64,000 bases of DNA from positions 177,217,292-177,281,291 of the forward strand of contig NC_068939.1 of assembly GCF_016801865.2 (NCBI RefSeq), written 5' to 3'. Of this stretch, positions 55,338 through 64,000 are shown in pieces (position 1 is the first letter of the stretch; the number at the start of each line of letters is the position of its first letter). The notes beneath the pieces are model-generated. The model ran no database searches. It was not told the origin of the DNA and was given only the letters and a program-made list of their open reading frames with translations. The position numbers and the translations under genes were made by a program. This DNA comes from Culex pipiens pallens (taxonomy: Eukaryota; Arthropoda; Insecta; Diptera; Culicidae).

Positions 55338-55430
55338 TAATTATTTTGGCCAAGGAACCGCCAGAAAAATTTTGAGCCCGATCGGAGAACTTTTTTTTCG
55401 GTTAAGGCTCTTTTCAAATGGAATTGCTGT

Positions 55431-56179
55431 ATAGAAGTTTTCGAGTGTTTCAAGAGCTGTTTTCATAATTTATTGAAATTAAAAAAAAAATTGTGGTTAT
55501 GAAAACAAAATCCGTAGAACAAACCCTGCCTGACCCCAAAAACGAAACCATCCCCGACGCTGCTCAAAAGTTTGTCTTCGGCACTAGCAGTATTAACTCT
55601 CGGGAACAATAAATAAAACTTAATAATAATGAAGTGTGCTTGCTGTGAAGCGGCACCCGAGCTGGTGTGGTGGCAGTAAGAGCAAGGTTTCGGTTTCGAT
55701 GCAAGCGCTTCTCATACATGATCCGTATTAAAATAATGACCCAGGATCTACATAAGAAGCAGACGAAGCAGGGAGGGGGAAGCCCCTTCCCACAAGGCAG
55801 TATCGCGCAGCATATCAGCAACCGAAATTATGCCAAAAACTTTGGAAAGCTTCGAAGGATGCATCGTCGTCGTCGTCGCCACCACGTACCAAAACTGAGT
55901 CTCGGGTATTAGGAAAGTGTGCGCGAGTTAAAGTTTGCCAAAAATAATATTCATGCTCGTAGCGGTACAAGCACGAACCGGGTAGCACTATATGTGCACT
56001 GTGCCAGCTAGTGAGCATCGGTACAGCAGTATAACTAGGGCAGCAGCGATAAACTCCACTAGACTGGCAGGATGTTTGTAATATCTCTGCGTGAGGGTGG
56101 TTCTCGGATTTATAACACTGCGTTTTACATGTTTTAGCAGAAGCTTGAACTTGAAAAATCCTAATAGTTTGTAGGTAGC
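55431..56179. other. Unassigned stretch, lower-AT at 55.5-56.0 kb
   Basis: A short CGT run is at 55,865. Frames of 65-85 residues on both strands are unrecognised. No repeat was identified. Confidence 0.35.
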
Positions 56180-57010
56180 TTTTCTATTCAAAAGCTGGTA
56201 AGCTTGAAAGCCTGTAATGTCTGAAGCTTGTAAGCTTTGAAGCTTGTACGCTTTGCTCTTGTAAGCTTTGACTATTGTAAGCTCTGAAGCTTGTAAGCTT
56301 TGACTCTTGTAAGCTTTGAAGCATGTTAGCTTGAAGCTTGTAAGCTATGAAGCTTGTGAGCTCTGAAGTTTGTAGGCTTTCAAGCTTGTAAGCTTTGACT
56401 CTTGTAAGCTTTGACTCTTGTAAGCTTTGACTCTTGTAAGCTTTGACTATTGTAAGCTTTGAAGCTTGTAAGCTTTGACTCTTGTAAGCTTTGTAGCATG
56501 TTAGCTTGAAACTTGTAAGATATGAAGCTTGTAAACTCTGAAGTTTATAAGCTTTCAAGCTTGTACGCTTTGACTCTTGTAAGCTTTAACTCTTGTAAAC
56601 TTTGACTCTTGTAAGCTTAGAAGCATGTTAGCTTGAAGCTTGTAAGCTATGAAGCTTGTAAGCTCTGAAGTTTGTAAGCTTTCAAGCTTGTAAGCTTTGA
56701 CTCTTGCAAGCTTTGACTATTGTAAACTTAGAAGCTTGTAAGCTTTAACTCTTGTAAGCTTTGGCTGATGTAAGCTTTGAAGCTTGTAAACTTGTAATCT
56801 CTGAAGCGTTTATGCCCTAAAGCATATTATTTTTGAAGTTGCAAGCTTTGTAAGCTCTGATACGTGGAATTTCTGAAGCTTGTAAGCTACAAAGCTTGTA
56901 AGCTACAAAACTTGTAAACTTCAAAGCTTGTGAGCTACAAAGCTTGTAAGCTTCAAAGCTTTTAAACTAAAGCCGTAAACTCTAAGGCTGACAAGCTCGG
57001 AAATATGTAA
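56180..57010 (+). repeat. 16-bp minisatellite with AAGCTT (higher-order structure)
   Basis: Units such as TTGTAAGCTTTGACTC and cttgtaagctatgaag alternate at about 15-17 bp. Longer blocks starting gcatgttagcttgaagc begin at 56,321, 56,496 and 56,623, each followed by the same variant order (ctatgaagcttg, ctctgaagttt, ctttcaagcttg). The last 150 bp switch to aagctacaaagcttgt. A 124-residue minus-strand frame (56,184-56,558) is repeat translation. Confidence 0.9.
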
Positions 57011-58020
57011 GCTCCAATGTAAATTTTTGATTTAAACTAAATTATGTTTTTCTAAAGCTTTTCAACAATCTGAATAAACTCAAAGGACCACCCCGCGTTC
57101 GCAAAAAGGATGCTGGAGTGAATCCAGGAAAAGCCATTCATAATTCATACTTTCATTACGCCATAAGTAATGCATGCTCGTTTGGCTCCCGCTCTCGCTT
57201 TTCCGCACCAAAACCCGTCTCCCCGTCTCCTCACCCCTGTCCCACCCCCTCGCCATCATCAAAACTATCTCCAAACAATATTTTCCCCATATTTTAGCAC
57301 GTAATAAGTTTAGCAACGGCGGTGGTGGCAGTCGGCTCGTCGTAGGCGCGTTTCCACACCTTTCCATTCGGTTGGTCGCTGGGATGCTGAGGGAAGGGGG
57401 GTGGCGGGGAGGAAGGAAAACGTGTCCATGATGTTTTCACCCCTAACGGAACATTGTACAGTGTACACCACACACACGTGTGAACGAGAGGTGGCAAACA
57501 GTAAAAACTTTGTCTTGGTGAACATTTTTCGGCGGCCCAACGCGAGGGTGCCAACAGGAAGTATTGAACTGCTTCCGCTATCATGTGTGGTACGTTTTAA
57601 ATGTACTGATGGGTTCCGATAGTAGCGATATTTTTATGAACTTTCGGTGCACTAAAATTTTCAACTAAAAACAGGAAAATTGTTATTTGATATTCTCCGT
57701 ACAACGGAGATGCACCAAATATTATTCTAGCATTAAAAATAATAAAATCCTATTGTAAATAAATGCACAGAAAGAAAATTGAAACCTACACTCGATTTAT
57801 ATGGTTTCAATATTATGTCAATGCAGTGTTTAAAAATGGTTTGCATCGTAATATGATGCTACCACATCATTGATAAAAATTTTATAGAGCCTCCACCAGA
57901 TTTAATGGAGGCCCTATCAAAGGCTTAGATATTGATAAGAGGGAAGTGAAAGCATCAAAACCTGTAAAACAATGCATGGAAATTCATCATCGTTTTAATT
58001 TGACAGCTGAGATTGAAAAG
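57011..58020. other. Unassigned: lower-AT block then AT-rich stretch
   Basis: 57,090-57,620 has balanced composition with overlapping frames of 73-96 residues on both strands; none is recognised. 57,640-58,020 is AT-rich, with ataaatgcacagaaagaaaa at 57,762, a possible CACAG-type element end without a partner. Confidence 0.35.
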
Positions 58021-58140
58021 CTCAAACTTTGTACATACGTTTGTTATGCCCAAAGGAGCCATTTTTCATCATCCAATCCTCCATACAATTCTCTAGACAA
58101 ATTTAAGGGGTGATTATACGGGTATCAAAAAAAAAAAAAA
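58021..58140. mobile_element. LIR-A/LIR-C-like outer fragment
   Basis: ttatgcccaaaggagccatt, then tcatcatccaatcctccata and caattctctagacaaattt match the outer part of the family (compare 31,055-31,120). It is only about 100 bp. Confidence 0.5.
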
Positions 58141-58599
58141 ACTCGATATTATGGAAAACTTCGGGATCTCCCACATTCCAAATAATTTTTGCCTCAAGAA
58201 CAATGTTTTAGTACATCGAAAATTTCAGAAAAATCAGAAAATTGATTTGCGATATACTAAAAAAAATCCGTTTTCATAGTGAATATCTTATTTTTGCTAA
58301 AGCAATCACAAATGGATTCAAATTCTTCTATTTTGACCTAAATCCTAGCTAGGGGTCTCACCAATAATGTTCTGAATTAATAATGATCCAGGAAGTCGTC
58401 ATTTTTCATTCGCGACTTGAGATTTTAACGATTTTCTTGCTAAACACCAGCTAAACAAATATTCCTGAAAACTTTTGCATTTTGAATAATTAGTTTTTGT
58501 CACTTCAGTAATAAAAACATTTTAAATTAACCGTATTTAGTACATCTAAATTGGGTTTTTTTGCTGAAAATTGCTGTTTATAGAAATTACCAACACACG
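58141..58599. other. AT-rich stretch, nothing assigned
   Basis: No repeat or gene recognised. Confidence 0.4.
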
Positions 58600-59024
58600 C
58601 ATTTATATTAATAATATTTTATCATAAATAAGGCCGTTGCAAATATTTTTTAAAGTTTATGCCCCCCCCCCCTCCATCAAATTGGTCCGAAAAATCAGGG
58701 GGCAAAAACATATGTTTTTCAAATAACTTGATAATTTCAAGGAAAATAGAAGTCTAATCAACTAAAAACAATCTAAAATGCCTTTTTCTGCAATGATAAT
58801 CATATTTCGCATGTATGGGCTTGTTTGAAATATTTTGAACTTTTATGGAATTCCAATGTACAGCACGGCAAAAACATTTTCTTCTCGCAAAAATAAAATT
58901 TTCGTCAAAACTTAGAAATTTTGGAAATTTATGATTGCAAAACAACTGGACAGGTGTAAAATGCATTTAAAAACACTATTTTTCATTCTAATGTTGAAAC
59001 CGGGCCTGTAATTAATTTTTGCCT

Positions 59025-59240
59025 TTCTTAAAAAAGAAAGTTTTAAGAGCGAGTCCACGAACAGGGCATACCCCTTTGTATGGGACGTCGTTTTGACCTC
59101 ACCAATCTGCCTGAAATTTTCAGGGGTTGTTTGATCATATAAAACTAGGATCTGGCCAAAATATGAGCACTCTAGGTCAACGGAAAGTGGGGCAAATCGG
59201 GACACAAAGTTTGAAGGTTCAAAAACGTCAAAAATCTTAA
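59025..59240. mobile_element. TTTGCCTTTCTTA-hairpin repeat family, copy 2
   Basis: TTTTGCCTTTCTTAAAAAAG and then aaagttttaag starts a hairpin like the one at 21,106. The following text (cccctttgtatgggacgtcg, ttgacctcaccaatctgcc) is, from memory, typical of a culicine repeat. It lies in the loop of LIR-F. Confidence 0.5.
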
Positions 59241-59734
59241 AAATGCTTTAACTTAGGCAAAATTCAATTTAATTTCAAAATTCAAAATGCATCTGAAAGG
59301 GAACTACCGCTAACTGGAGAAATTCGGGACTGCAGGCTGAATAGGTACAAAAAATTTAAGGGCAACACATTTGGGAATCGGTGTATTAATTATTATGTTC
59401 TGTTTCTGTTTTAACCAAAATCATTTAAAAAATAAATACATTATGCACAAAATTTGGCCACAGATGCCGATGTCTCTCCCCCTGGTTTTTAAAAACGTAT
59501 AAAATAATTAGAACTTTTTTAAGCGCTAGGCATTTTGCAGATCTGTAAACTAAAATTTCTACAATTTTTCCTTTTAAGCCAAATGAATGCTATTATGCTG
59601 AATAAATTGTTTAGTTCTGTTAATCTCTTATCGATTACTAAGTATTTACATGTTCATCTATTTCCACATCAAAATCATAATTTCCAGACCAAAATTGTTT
59701 TTTTTTTAATTTTTGAAAAAAGTTTTTCTTTCAA

Positions 59735-59795
59735 CAGTTTTGGAGAAATCTCGGGAATTTTGCCCCTAGAATTCCCGGGATGGACGCACTATTTT
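59735..59795 (-). repeat. CCCGGGATGGACGCAC element end
   Basis: gaattcccgggatggacgca is the inverted form of the end at 6,646. The same C/G-rich motif cluster (tctcgggaatttt) precedes it. No second end was found nearby; it lies inside the LIR-F loop. Confidence 0.5.
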
Positions 59796-60298
59796 GAAAA
59801 CAGTCGAAGGTTTCCGCAACACCCTGGCAAAAAATAATAATAAAGAAATATAAAAATTTAAATAACAAGAGACCATCTCAACCTTTGAATGAAAAAAAGT
59901 GTTTAAAAATGCATATTACACCTGCCCAGTTATTTTGCAATCATTAGTTTTCAAAATATCCAGTTATTGAAGAGATTTTGTTTTCGCCTGAAAAAACTTT
60001 CGGTGGTGCTGTTCATTGGAATTCCACAAAAATTGAAAATATTATTGATTTTAAACGCAGGAAATAGCATTTCTAATTTTTCACAGTTGGTAAGACTTCT
60101 ATTTGCTTAAAATTTTGTAGTTTTTGACAAAAAATTGTTTGCCCCCTGATTTTTCGAACCGATTTTGAGGGGGGGGGGTTGGGGGGGGATGGCATAATCT
60201 TTGAAAAATATTTAGAACGGCCTTAATGTTGAAAAATAAAAAAAACACTAAATATTGAACTTCCCAAAAACACTTTTCACAAACTTTTCAATTTTTGG

Positions 60299-60362
60299 AT
60301 TGTTATTATTATTATTATTTATCTTTATTAATGAGCTAACAGCCGGAGGCTGGTTCAGCTCT
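60299..60362 (-). mobile_element. 3' end of a non-LTR retrotransposon
   Basis: On the minus strand, AGCTGAACCAGCCTCCGGCT followed by gttagct can fold into a stem-loop. It runs into cattaataaagataaataat and then AAT repeats. A terminal hairpin plus a short-repeat tail is typical of some LINE clades. From memory, similar tails with gagatgagccggcctagggc occur in mosquitoes. Only about 60 bp are present. Confidence 0.5.
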
Positions 60363-61620
60363 TTTTGGATTGTTTTAGATGCCTTCTTTTGAGCTAAAAT
60401 AAAGAGATGAAAATAGTGATTTTCCAAAAATCTTAAAATCATCATTTTATTCATTAGGTTATTTGGTAAAACATCAAAGCAGTATTTAACTAACACAAAA
60501 AGGGTATGGATTTACTGAATTCATTTTTCAAATCTTTCAGAAAACATTTTCTTTTTAAATTAATTTAAACCTTTAATATTAGCTGTGTTAAAAAAAACTA
60601 GCCTAAAATGCTAAATTTAGTGTTTAGCTTTATTTAATCAACCATTTGGTTGGTTTACTTGAGCTCTGTTTTCTATCCTAATGTTACCTCCTTGATCTGA
60701 TAAAAAGTTTTAAACTAACAGGCTCTCGTCAAAAATGAACAATCATTTTACAATCATAATTTATCCCTGGAAGCTTGTCCATATGCCTATAAAAGTGGAC
60801 AAAAATCGCAAAAATGCCCAAAAATTGCCAAATCTGAGAAAGAATGTCCCCCATACAACATCGTATATAACTTATTTCTTGTGAAAAATATTGCTTTTAA
60901 ATACAAATAAATAAATTCAACTCCCACGTGAAACTAGTCAAGCTACCAAACCCATAATGTTTTAATAATTTAAGGATTTTTTAATAAACTTTTTCAAAGA
61001 TTGAAATTGAAAAACAATTTTGGAGTATTTTTATTTTGCAGAACGTCTAGAGGGGGGGGGGGGGGTTTGATATTTTTAGAGATGAAAGGTCGATTTATTT
61101 CACGTCATTGCTTTGCACAGAGAAAAAACAACTTAGTTTCATGAAAATTTAAAAAAATCAAAATTTATTGATAAAAGGTTGATGCCTTCTTTACTCCTCA
61201 CCAAAAATAAGTCCTACAAGGTCCTGATCTGATCGACATCTGAATTATTAGCTTTTTCCAAAATACCCAAGGATGCAAAAAAAACAAAGTTTGTTAGTGT
61301 CAAATTATATTTTATCAAGCATTTGATATAATATATAACCGGAGTAACGTAAGGTTAGTTCATTTTTATTAATATACCATTTTGTTTGTGGATGGCACCT
61401 TGAAAAAATCGAACTTTTTGGTTAAAAATGAAGCAACAATTGTTCAAAATCCTTCACATGCCATAATCTGTGAAATGTAGAATTTTGTCTGAAATATTAA
61501 TAGACATGAGAAAAGACTGATAATCAGTGCACAATTTCTTTAATGTAATCAAGAAGCACTAAAATCATTTGGCAAGCTCCTCAGGGATAAACGTAACTTA
61601 CGACTACACATTAATCATCC
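60363..61620. other. AT-rich stretch with a G16 run
   Basis: A run of about 16 G lies at 61,052-61,067. ggttgatgccttctttactcc near 61,170 resembles the GGTGGATTAA-family start. No gene was seen. Confidence 0.4.
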
Positions 61621-61920
61621 CCCCTTCGAAAGCTTTCTCGGAATTCGGTGGGGCTTCTCGTCTGCCAGCCGGATTTCATAATTTCAAGTTAAATTAATTT
61701 CGCTCTCTGTCAAAAATCTGGCGCAAAAGTTTTGCACGGCGCTGCTTACACATAAAATATAGATGAATGAAAAATACTCCTTCAAGCACCAGCTCCAAGT
61801 TGGCTTCCCCAGCAATGCACTGCAAGCGCCTCAAAAAACGAGCTCGTTTTGGGAGCAAGTTTCAAGTGTATCTGGTGGATTTAATTTGCTGCCCGTGGCG
61901 CAACTTTCGACACAGCAACT
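61621..61920. other. Lower-AT unique-looking stretch
   Basis: gttaaattaatttcgctctc at 61,687 has homeodomain-type cores. Frames of 110 and 95 residues (61,763-62,095 and 61,767-62,054) overlap in different frames and run into the next element, so neither is convincing. Confidence 0.35.
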
Positions 61921-62342
61921 CGTCGTTGTCGGGCTATCTTGTCGCACATTTGGTGCAGCTCTTAATGTCTCACCTTTTGAGCTTCACAGATCCCCAAAAT
62001 TCGATATCAATCCTGAGATATTCAATAAAAAACTCCGTGTCACTCTTCATATGAAAAAAGCTGCAATCTTGTCGTGCTATCTTGACACAGCCTGAAAATT
62101 GATACAAGTGCGACAATTGGCCAAAGGGATTTCTTTTCATAACGCGTTTGACACACGTACATGCCCGACTACTGTAAACATATGTAATTATATCTCAGGA
62201 CTCCGGCAATCAAATTGAACCAAACTTCGGGACAGAAAGGTCAACCAAGCAAAACGTGTTTTTTATAGTTTACATTGCGGGTTTTTTTTTTGTTTATTCA
62301 AGGTTAAAAAACGACGCGCGAAAAAATAGCACGACAGCGACG
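61921..62342. mobile_element. CGTCG-ended short element
   Basis: The left end CGTCGTTGTCGGGCTATCTT, then gtcgcac, faces the right end gcgaaaaaatagcacgac, then agcgacg. The inverted ends match in most of 28 positions. An extra direct copy of the motif (gtcgtgctatcttgacac) is at 62,071. No coding frame; no target duplication recognised. Confidence 0.5.
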
Positions 62343-63240
62343 ATCTGAAGCTGTAGCAGCGTCCGCCAGCAGCCAAGTTTGCGTTTAATGAAACGCGAAC
62401 GCGTAATCAACTTTCAACGCGCAAGCAGAGGGTAATTAACTTTGCGTTGCTTTTCGATGGGAGTGGAGGAGAGGGTTGAGGGAGTTCTACCTATTTGGAT
62501 CTGCTTGGATGCTGTTGAAGGGAAAAACAGGAGTTTCCTTTTGCAATAAAATAAATTTCATCTTGCTTATTTTTCAAAATTTCAATTCTAAGGTCATTTA
62601 TTTTATTTACCTTATTTTTTCCAAATTGAAGACACCCGTAAGCTACCATTGGATCAAAGCTGAAGCAATAATCCAAATCCTGTCACCTTGTCACGCATCA
62701 AATCCGGTTTGGATTAGAAACCACCTTCCCTTTACCACAACCCCGCTCCCGGTGGGGTAGCTTAACCTTAACATGCCCGCTCCCCCTCCTTCCCCACCTG
62801 AATCATTCATCGGAGCAAATCGGTTTTGCCTCATTTTCCCCCCACTTCCGGTCACCAGCGTCACACCATCACATCGCACGCACATTTGATCCGGATTTGG
62901 TCATGTCCGGCAGGGACTTTACACAAGAGGACGATTCCGAGGATGGCGACGGTCCATGGGGGTTTGCGGCCAAACTGGTGGTGTTTTCGAAAGACCGGTA
63001 GTATCAGGCGGGGTGACGTTTGGGGGGAGTGGGGAGCACAAACAGGAAAGAAGTCCTTGGGGAAATCGGCGATGGTGGCGTGGTGGGCGGCGGGATTGGC
63101 AAACCGTGGCAAATTGGAAAAGGATCGTCGGTCGATGGTTGAACAATAAAAAAAAGAAAAGGAAAAGCTTCCGCTCGTAAATATAAACACTCACACCAGG
63201 TGGGCTGGAGCAAGAGGATTGGAAATGGGAAGAAGTTGTA
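62343..63240. other. Lower-AT unique-looking stretch
   Basis: CpG-rich at 62,343-62,470 (cgcgaacgcgtaatc, caacgcgcaagc) with ggtaattaactttgcg, and again at 62,690-63,190. Frames of 107, 109 and 110 residues on opposite strands overlap almost completely, a sign of open but non-coding GC-rich sequence. No protein is recognised. Confidence 0.4.
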
Positions 63241-63840
63241 ATTTGATGCAATTGAAATTTGATTACTATACAAAATTTGTAAAAGATATTCTTCTTACAA
63301 ATTTGGCTAACAAAACAAAAGTATTGTATTTATAAGAAAAGAAACACCCTGATAGATGAATTCATCCGCCAACTTTGGTTGATTCTGGGGAACCTTTTTG
63401 TTGACCATCAATTATTGATGGCAGAAATATTTACGTGCAAGCATCAGTCGTCGCGGGTCGCTTGAGACCACCACGGGCCACTTCTTGCAATAAGAACCGG
63501 AACGTCTGCCCGTTTTTTATTTGGGACTGGTTACAGTTTTGTTTGCAATCACATTTATTCTCGTAACAGTTGGAGGCCATTTCTTAAATTTTGAACATTT
63601 TGAAGACCGATTTTAATGAATTATTTAAATAATTTTAATTAGTTTTTCAACTTTAAAAAGCATTTAGGAGGAGATCAAAAGTAATTTTTTTCGTTGACAA
63701 GTTGCTCAAAAATACTTCCAGCAAAAGGTTTTTTTACAATCACCATGCATTTTCTCAAATTCAACCTTTTTAGTCATATTTAATCTGAATTGAATTGAAT
63801 TCATTCTATTTTGTTTTAAATAGTCTCCACACTTTTCGCA
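63241..63840. other. AT-rich stretch, nothing assigned
   Basis: No repeat or gene recognised. Confidence 0.4.
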
Positions 63841-63940
63841 AACAAAATTAAACTTTAGTTTTGCCTTGTTTGCGAGTTTGCCGCAAACAAGTTTGCGAGT
63901 TTGTCAAACACGAAAAAGTGCGAGTTTGTTTGTGGTAGAG
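63841..63940 (+). repeat. Short degenerate repeat of GTTTGCGAGTTTG
   Basis: Three to four variants (tgtttgcgagtttgcc, aagtttgcgagtttgtc, agtgcgagtttgtttg) in 70 bp, directly before the LIR-A end. Confidence 0.65.
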
Positions 63941-64000
63941 CAATTCTCTACGAAATCGGTCTTTTTTCTTAAATTTTAATTTTTGTATTTTTTAATCCGA
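63941..64000 (+). mobile_element. LIR-A outer end, cut by window
   Basis: GAGCAATTCTCTACGAAATC followed by ggtcttttttc and tttttaatccg is the intact outer terminus of the family. The rest lies beyond the window. Confidence 0.7.

Larger units (their letters stand above)
53256..55430. mobile_element. LIR-E: 2.2-kb palindromic element with three nested insertions
   Basis: The ends are ACAGCAATTCC and GGAATTGCTGT. The outer arms (53,256-53,462 and 54,800-54,913 plus 55,338-55,430) pair across cctaaccg, tccgatcgggctcaaa, ccttggccaaaataatta, gtttgggcattagggt and cgaaaaatg. The inner arms (53,910-54,074 and 54,635-54,800) pair exactly for 22 bp at 54,053-54,074 / 54,635-54,656 and well beyond. MITEs occupy 53,463-53,909 and 54,914-55,337; a SINE occupies about 54,233-54,615 in the loop. 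Without the insertions the element is roughly 0.9 kb. A minus-strand frame (54,010-54,258) crosses an arm and is not credible. Confidence 0.85.
58600..60235. mobile_element. LIR-F: paired inverted arms with C/G homopolymer tracts
   Basis: The left arm (58,625-59,000) runs aaggccgttgcaaatatt, ttatgccccccccccc, aaaatcagggggcaaa, gattgcaaaacaactgg, ggtgtaaaatgcat. The right arm (59,890-60,230) is its reverse complement in order: atgcatattacacctgccc, ttttgcaatcat, gccccctgatttt, the G tract, atggcataatctttg, aacggcctt. The loop of about 890 bp contains two other repeats. Single arms of this family are scattered through the window. Confidence 0.75.

Noticed and set aside
56184..56558. 124-residue minus-strand protein with repeated ESLQASKLTS
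   Set aside because: Translation of the 16-bp minisatellite.
62826..63273. Coding exon at 62.8-63.3 kb
   Set aside because: Five frames on both strands are open at once, typical of GC-rich stop-poor sequence; no motif or splice pair seen.

Overview
The window looks like AT-rich, transposon-dense nuclear DNA from an insect, most probably a culicine mosquito and plausibly Culex. That placement is inference. It rests on the very high density of short non-autonomous elements, on tRNA-derived SINEs with target-site duplications, on non-LTR retrotransposon tails, and on repeats whose ends (GGTGGATTAA, GCCTTCCTCA) I remember from mosquito genomes. I found no protein-coding gene that I can defend. 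The open reading frames are short, unrecognised and not conserved-looking, or are translations of simple repeats. The window is best read as intergenic or deep intronic DNA. I have named the repeat families LIR-A to LIR-F and so on; these are my own labels.

Layout. 1-9,830 is a mosaic of long palindromic elements: LIR-A at 1-1,672, half of LIR-B at 3,765-3,995, a 165-bp palindromic MITE at 6,141-6,305, LIR-C at 6,558-7,355, and LIR-D at 7,500-9,618, which contains a 96-bp GC-rich near-perfect palindrome. 9,830-13,000 is mostly unassigned, with a lower-AT stretch at 10,100-11,750. 13,005-21,105 holds further LIR-A copies, a GGTGGATTAA-family element, a Tc1/mariner-like end, a GACTCC array and a nested insertion. 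21,778-22,519 is 53 uninterrupted copies of a 14-bp unit. 23,385-29,891 carries two SINE copies, two more 4-bp-TSD MITEs and a full LIR-A. 31,187-32,615 is a GGTGGATTAA element with six 164-bp tandem units. 32,625-33,840 is LIR-B. 34,071-35,621 is an insertion flanked by a 24-bp direct repeat, apparently a non-LTR element.

From about 35,940 to 42,190 there is a 6.2-kb array of CTCCAAA and CTCCAAAA units, with more than 4.1 kb containing no G on the + strand. A GC-richer, possibly once-coding stretch follows (42,190-43,090), then another LIR-A half (43,380-44,205), a 1-kb TTTTCG/TTTTTG array (45,593-46,627) and a lower-AT, apparently unique stretch. 48,935-55,430 is a stack of MITEs and composite tRNA SINEs, ending in LIR-E, a 2.2-kb palindrome interrupted by two MITEs and a SINE. 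The rest has a HindIII-site-rich minisatellite (56,180-57,010), LIR-F (58,600-60,235), a retrotransposon tail, a CGTCG-ended element and the start of another LIR-A at the right edge.

There is no operon or pathway here. The theme is repeat biology: palindromes that would give hairpin RNA if transcribed, arrays with extreme strand composition, and nested insertions whose order of arrival can be read. The lower-AT islands (about 4.3-5.9, 10.1-11.8, 17.2-18.1, 24.0-25.0, 29.9-30.9, 44.2-45.1, 46.9-48.2, 57.1-57.6 and 61.6-63.2 kb) are the best candidates for functional non-coding sequence.
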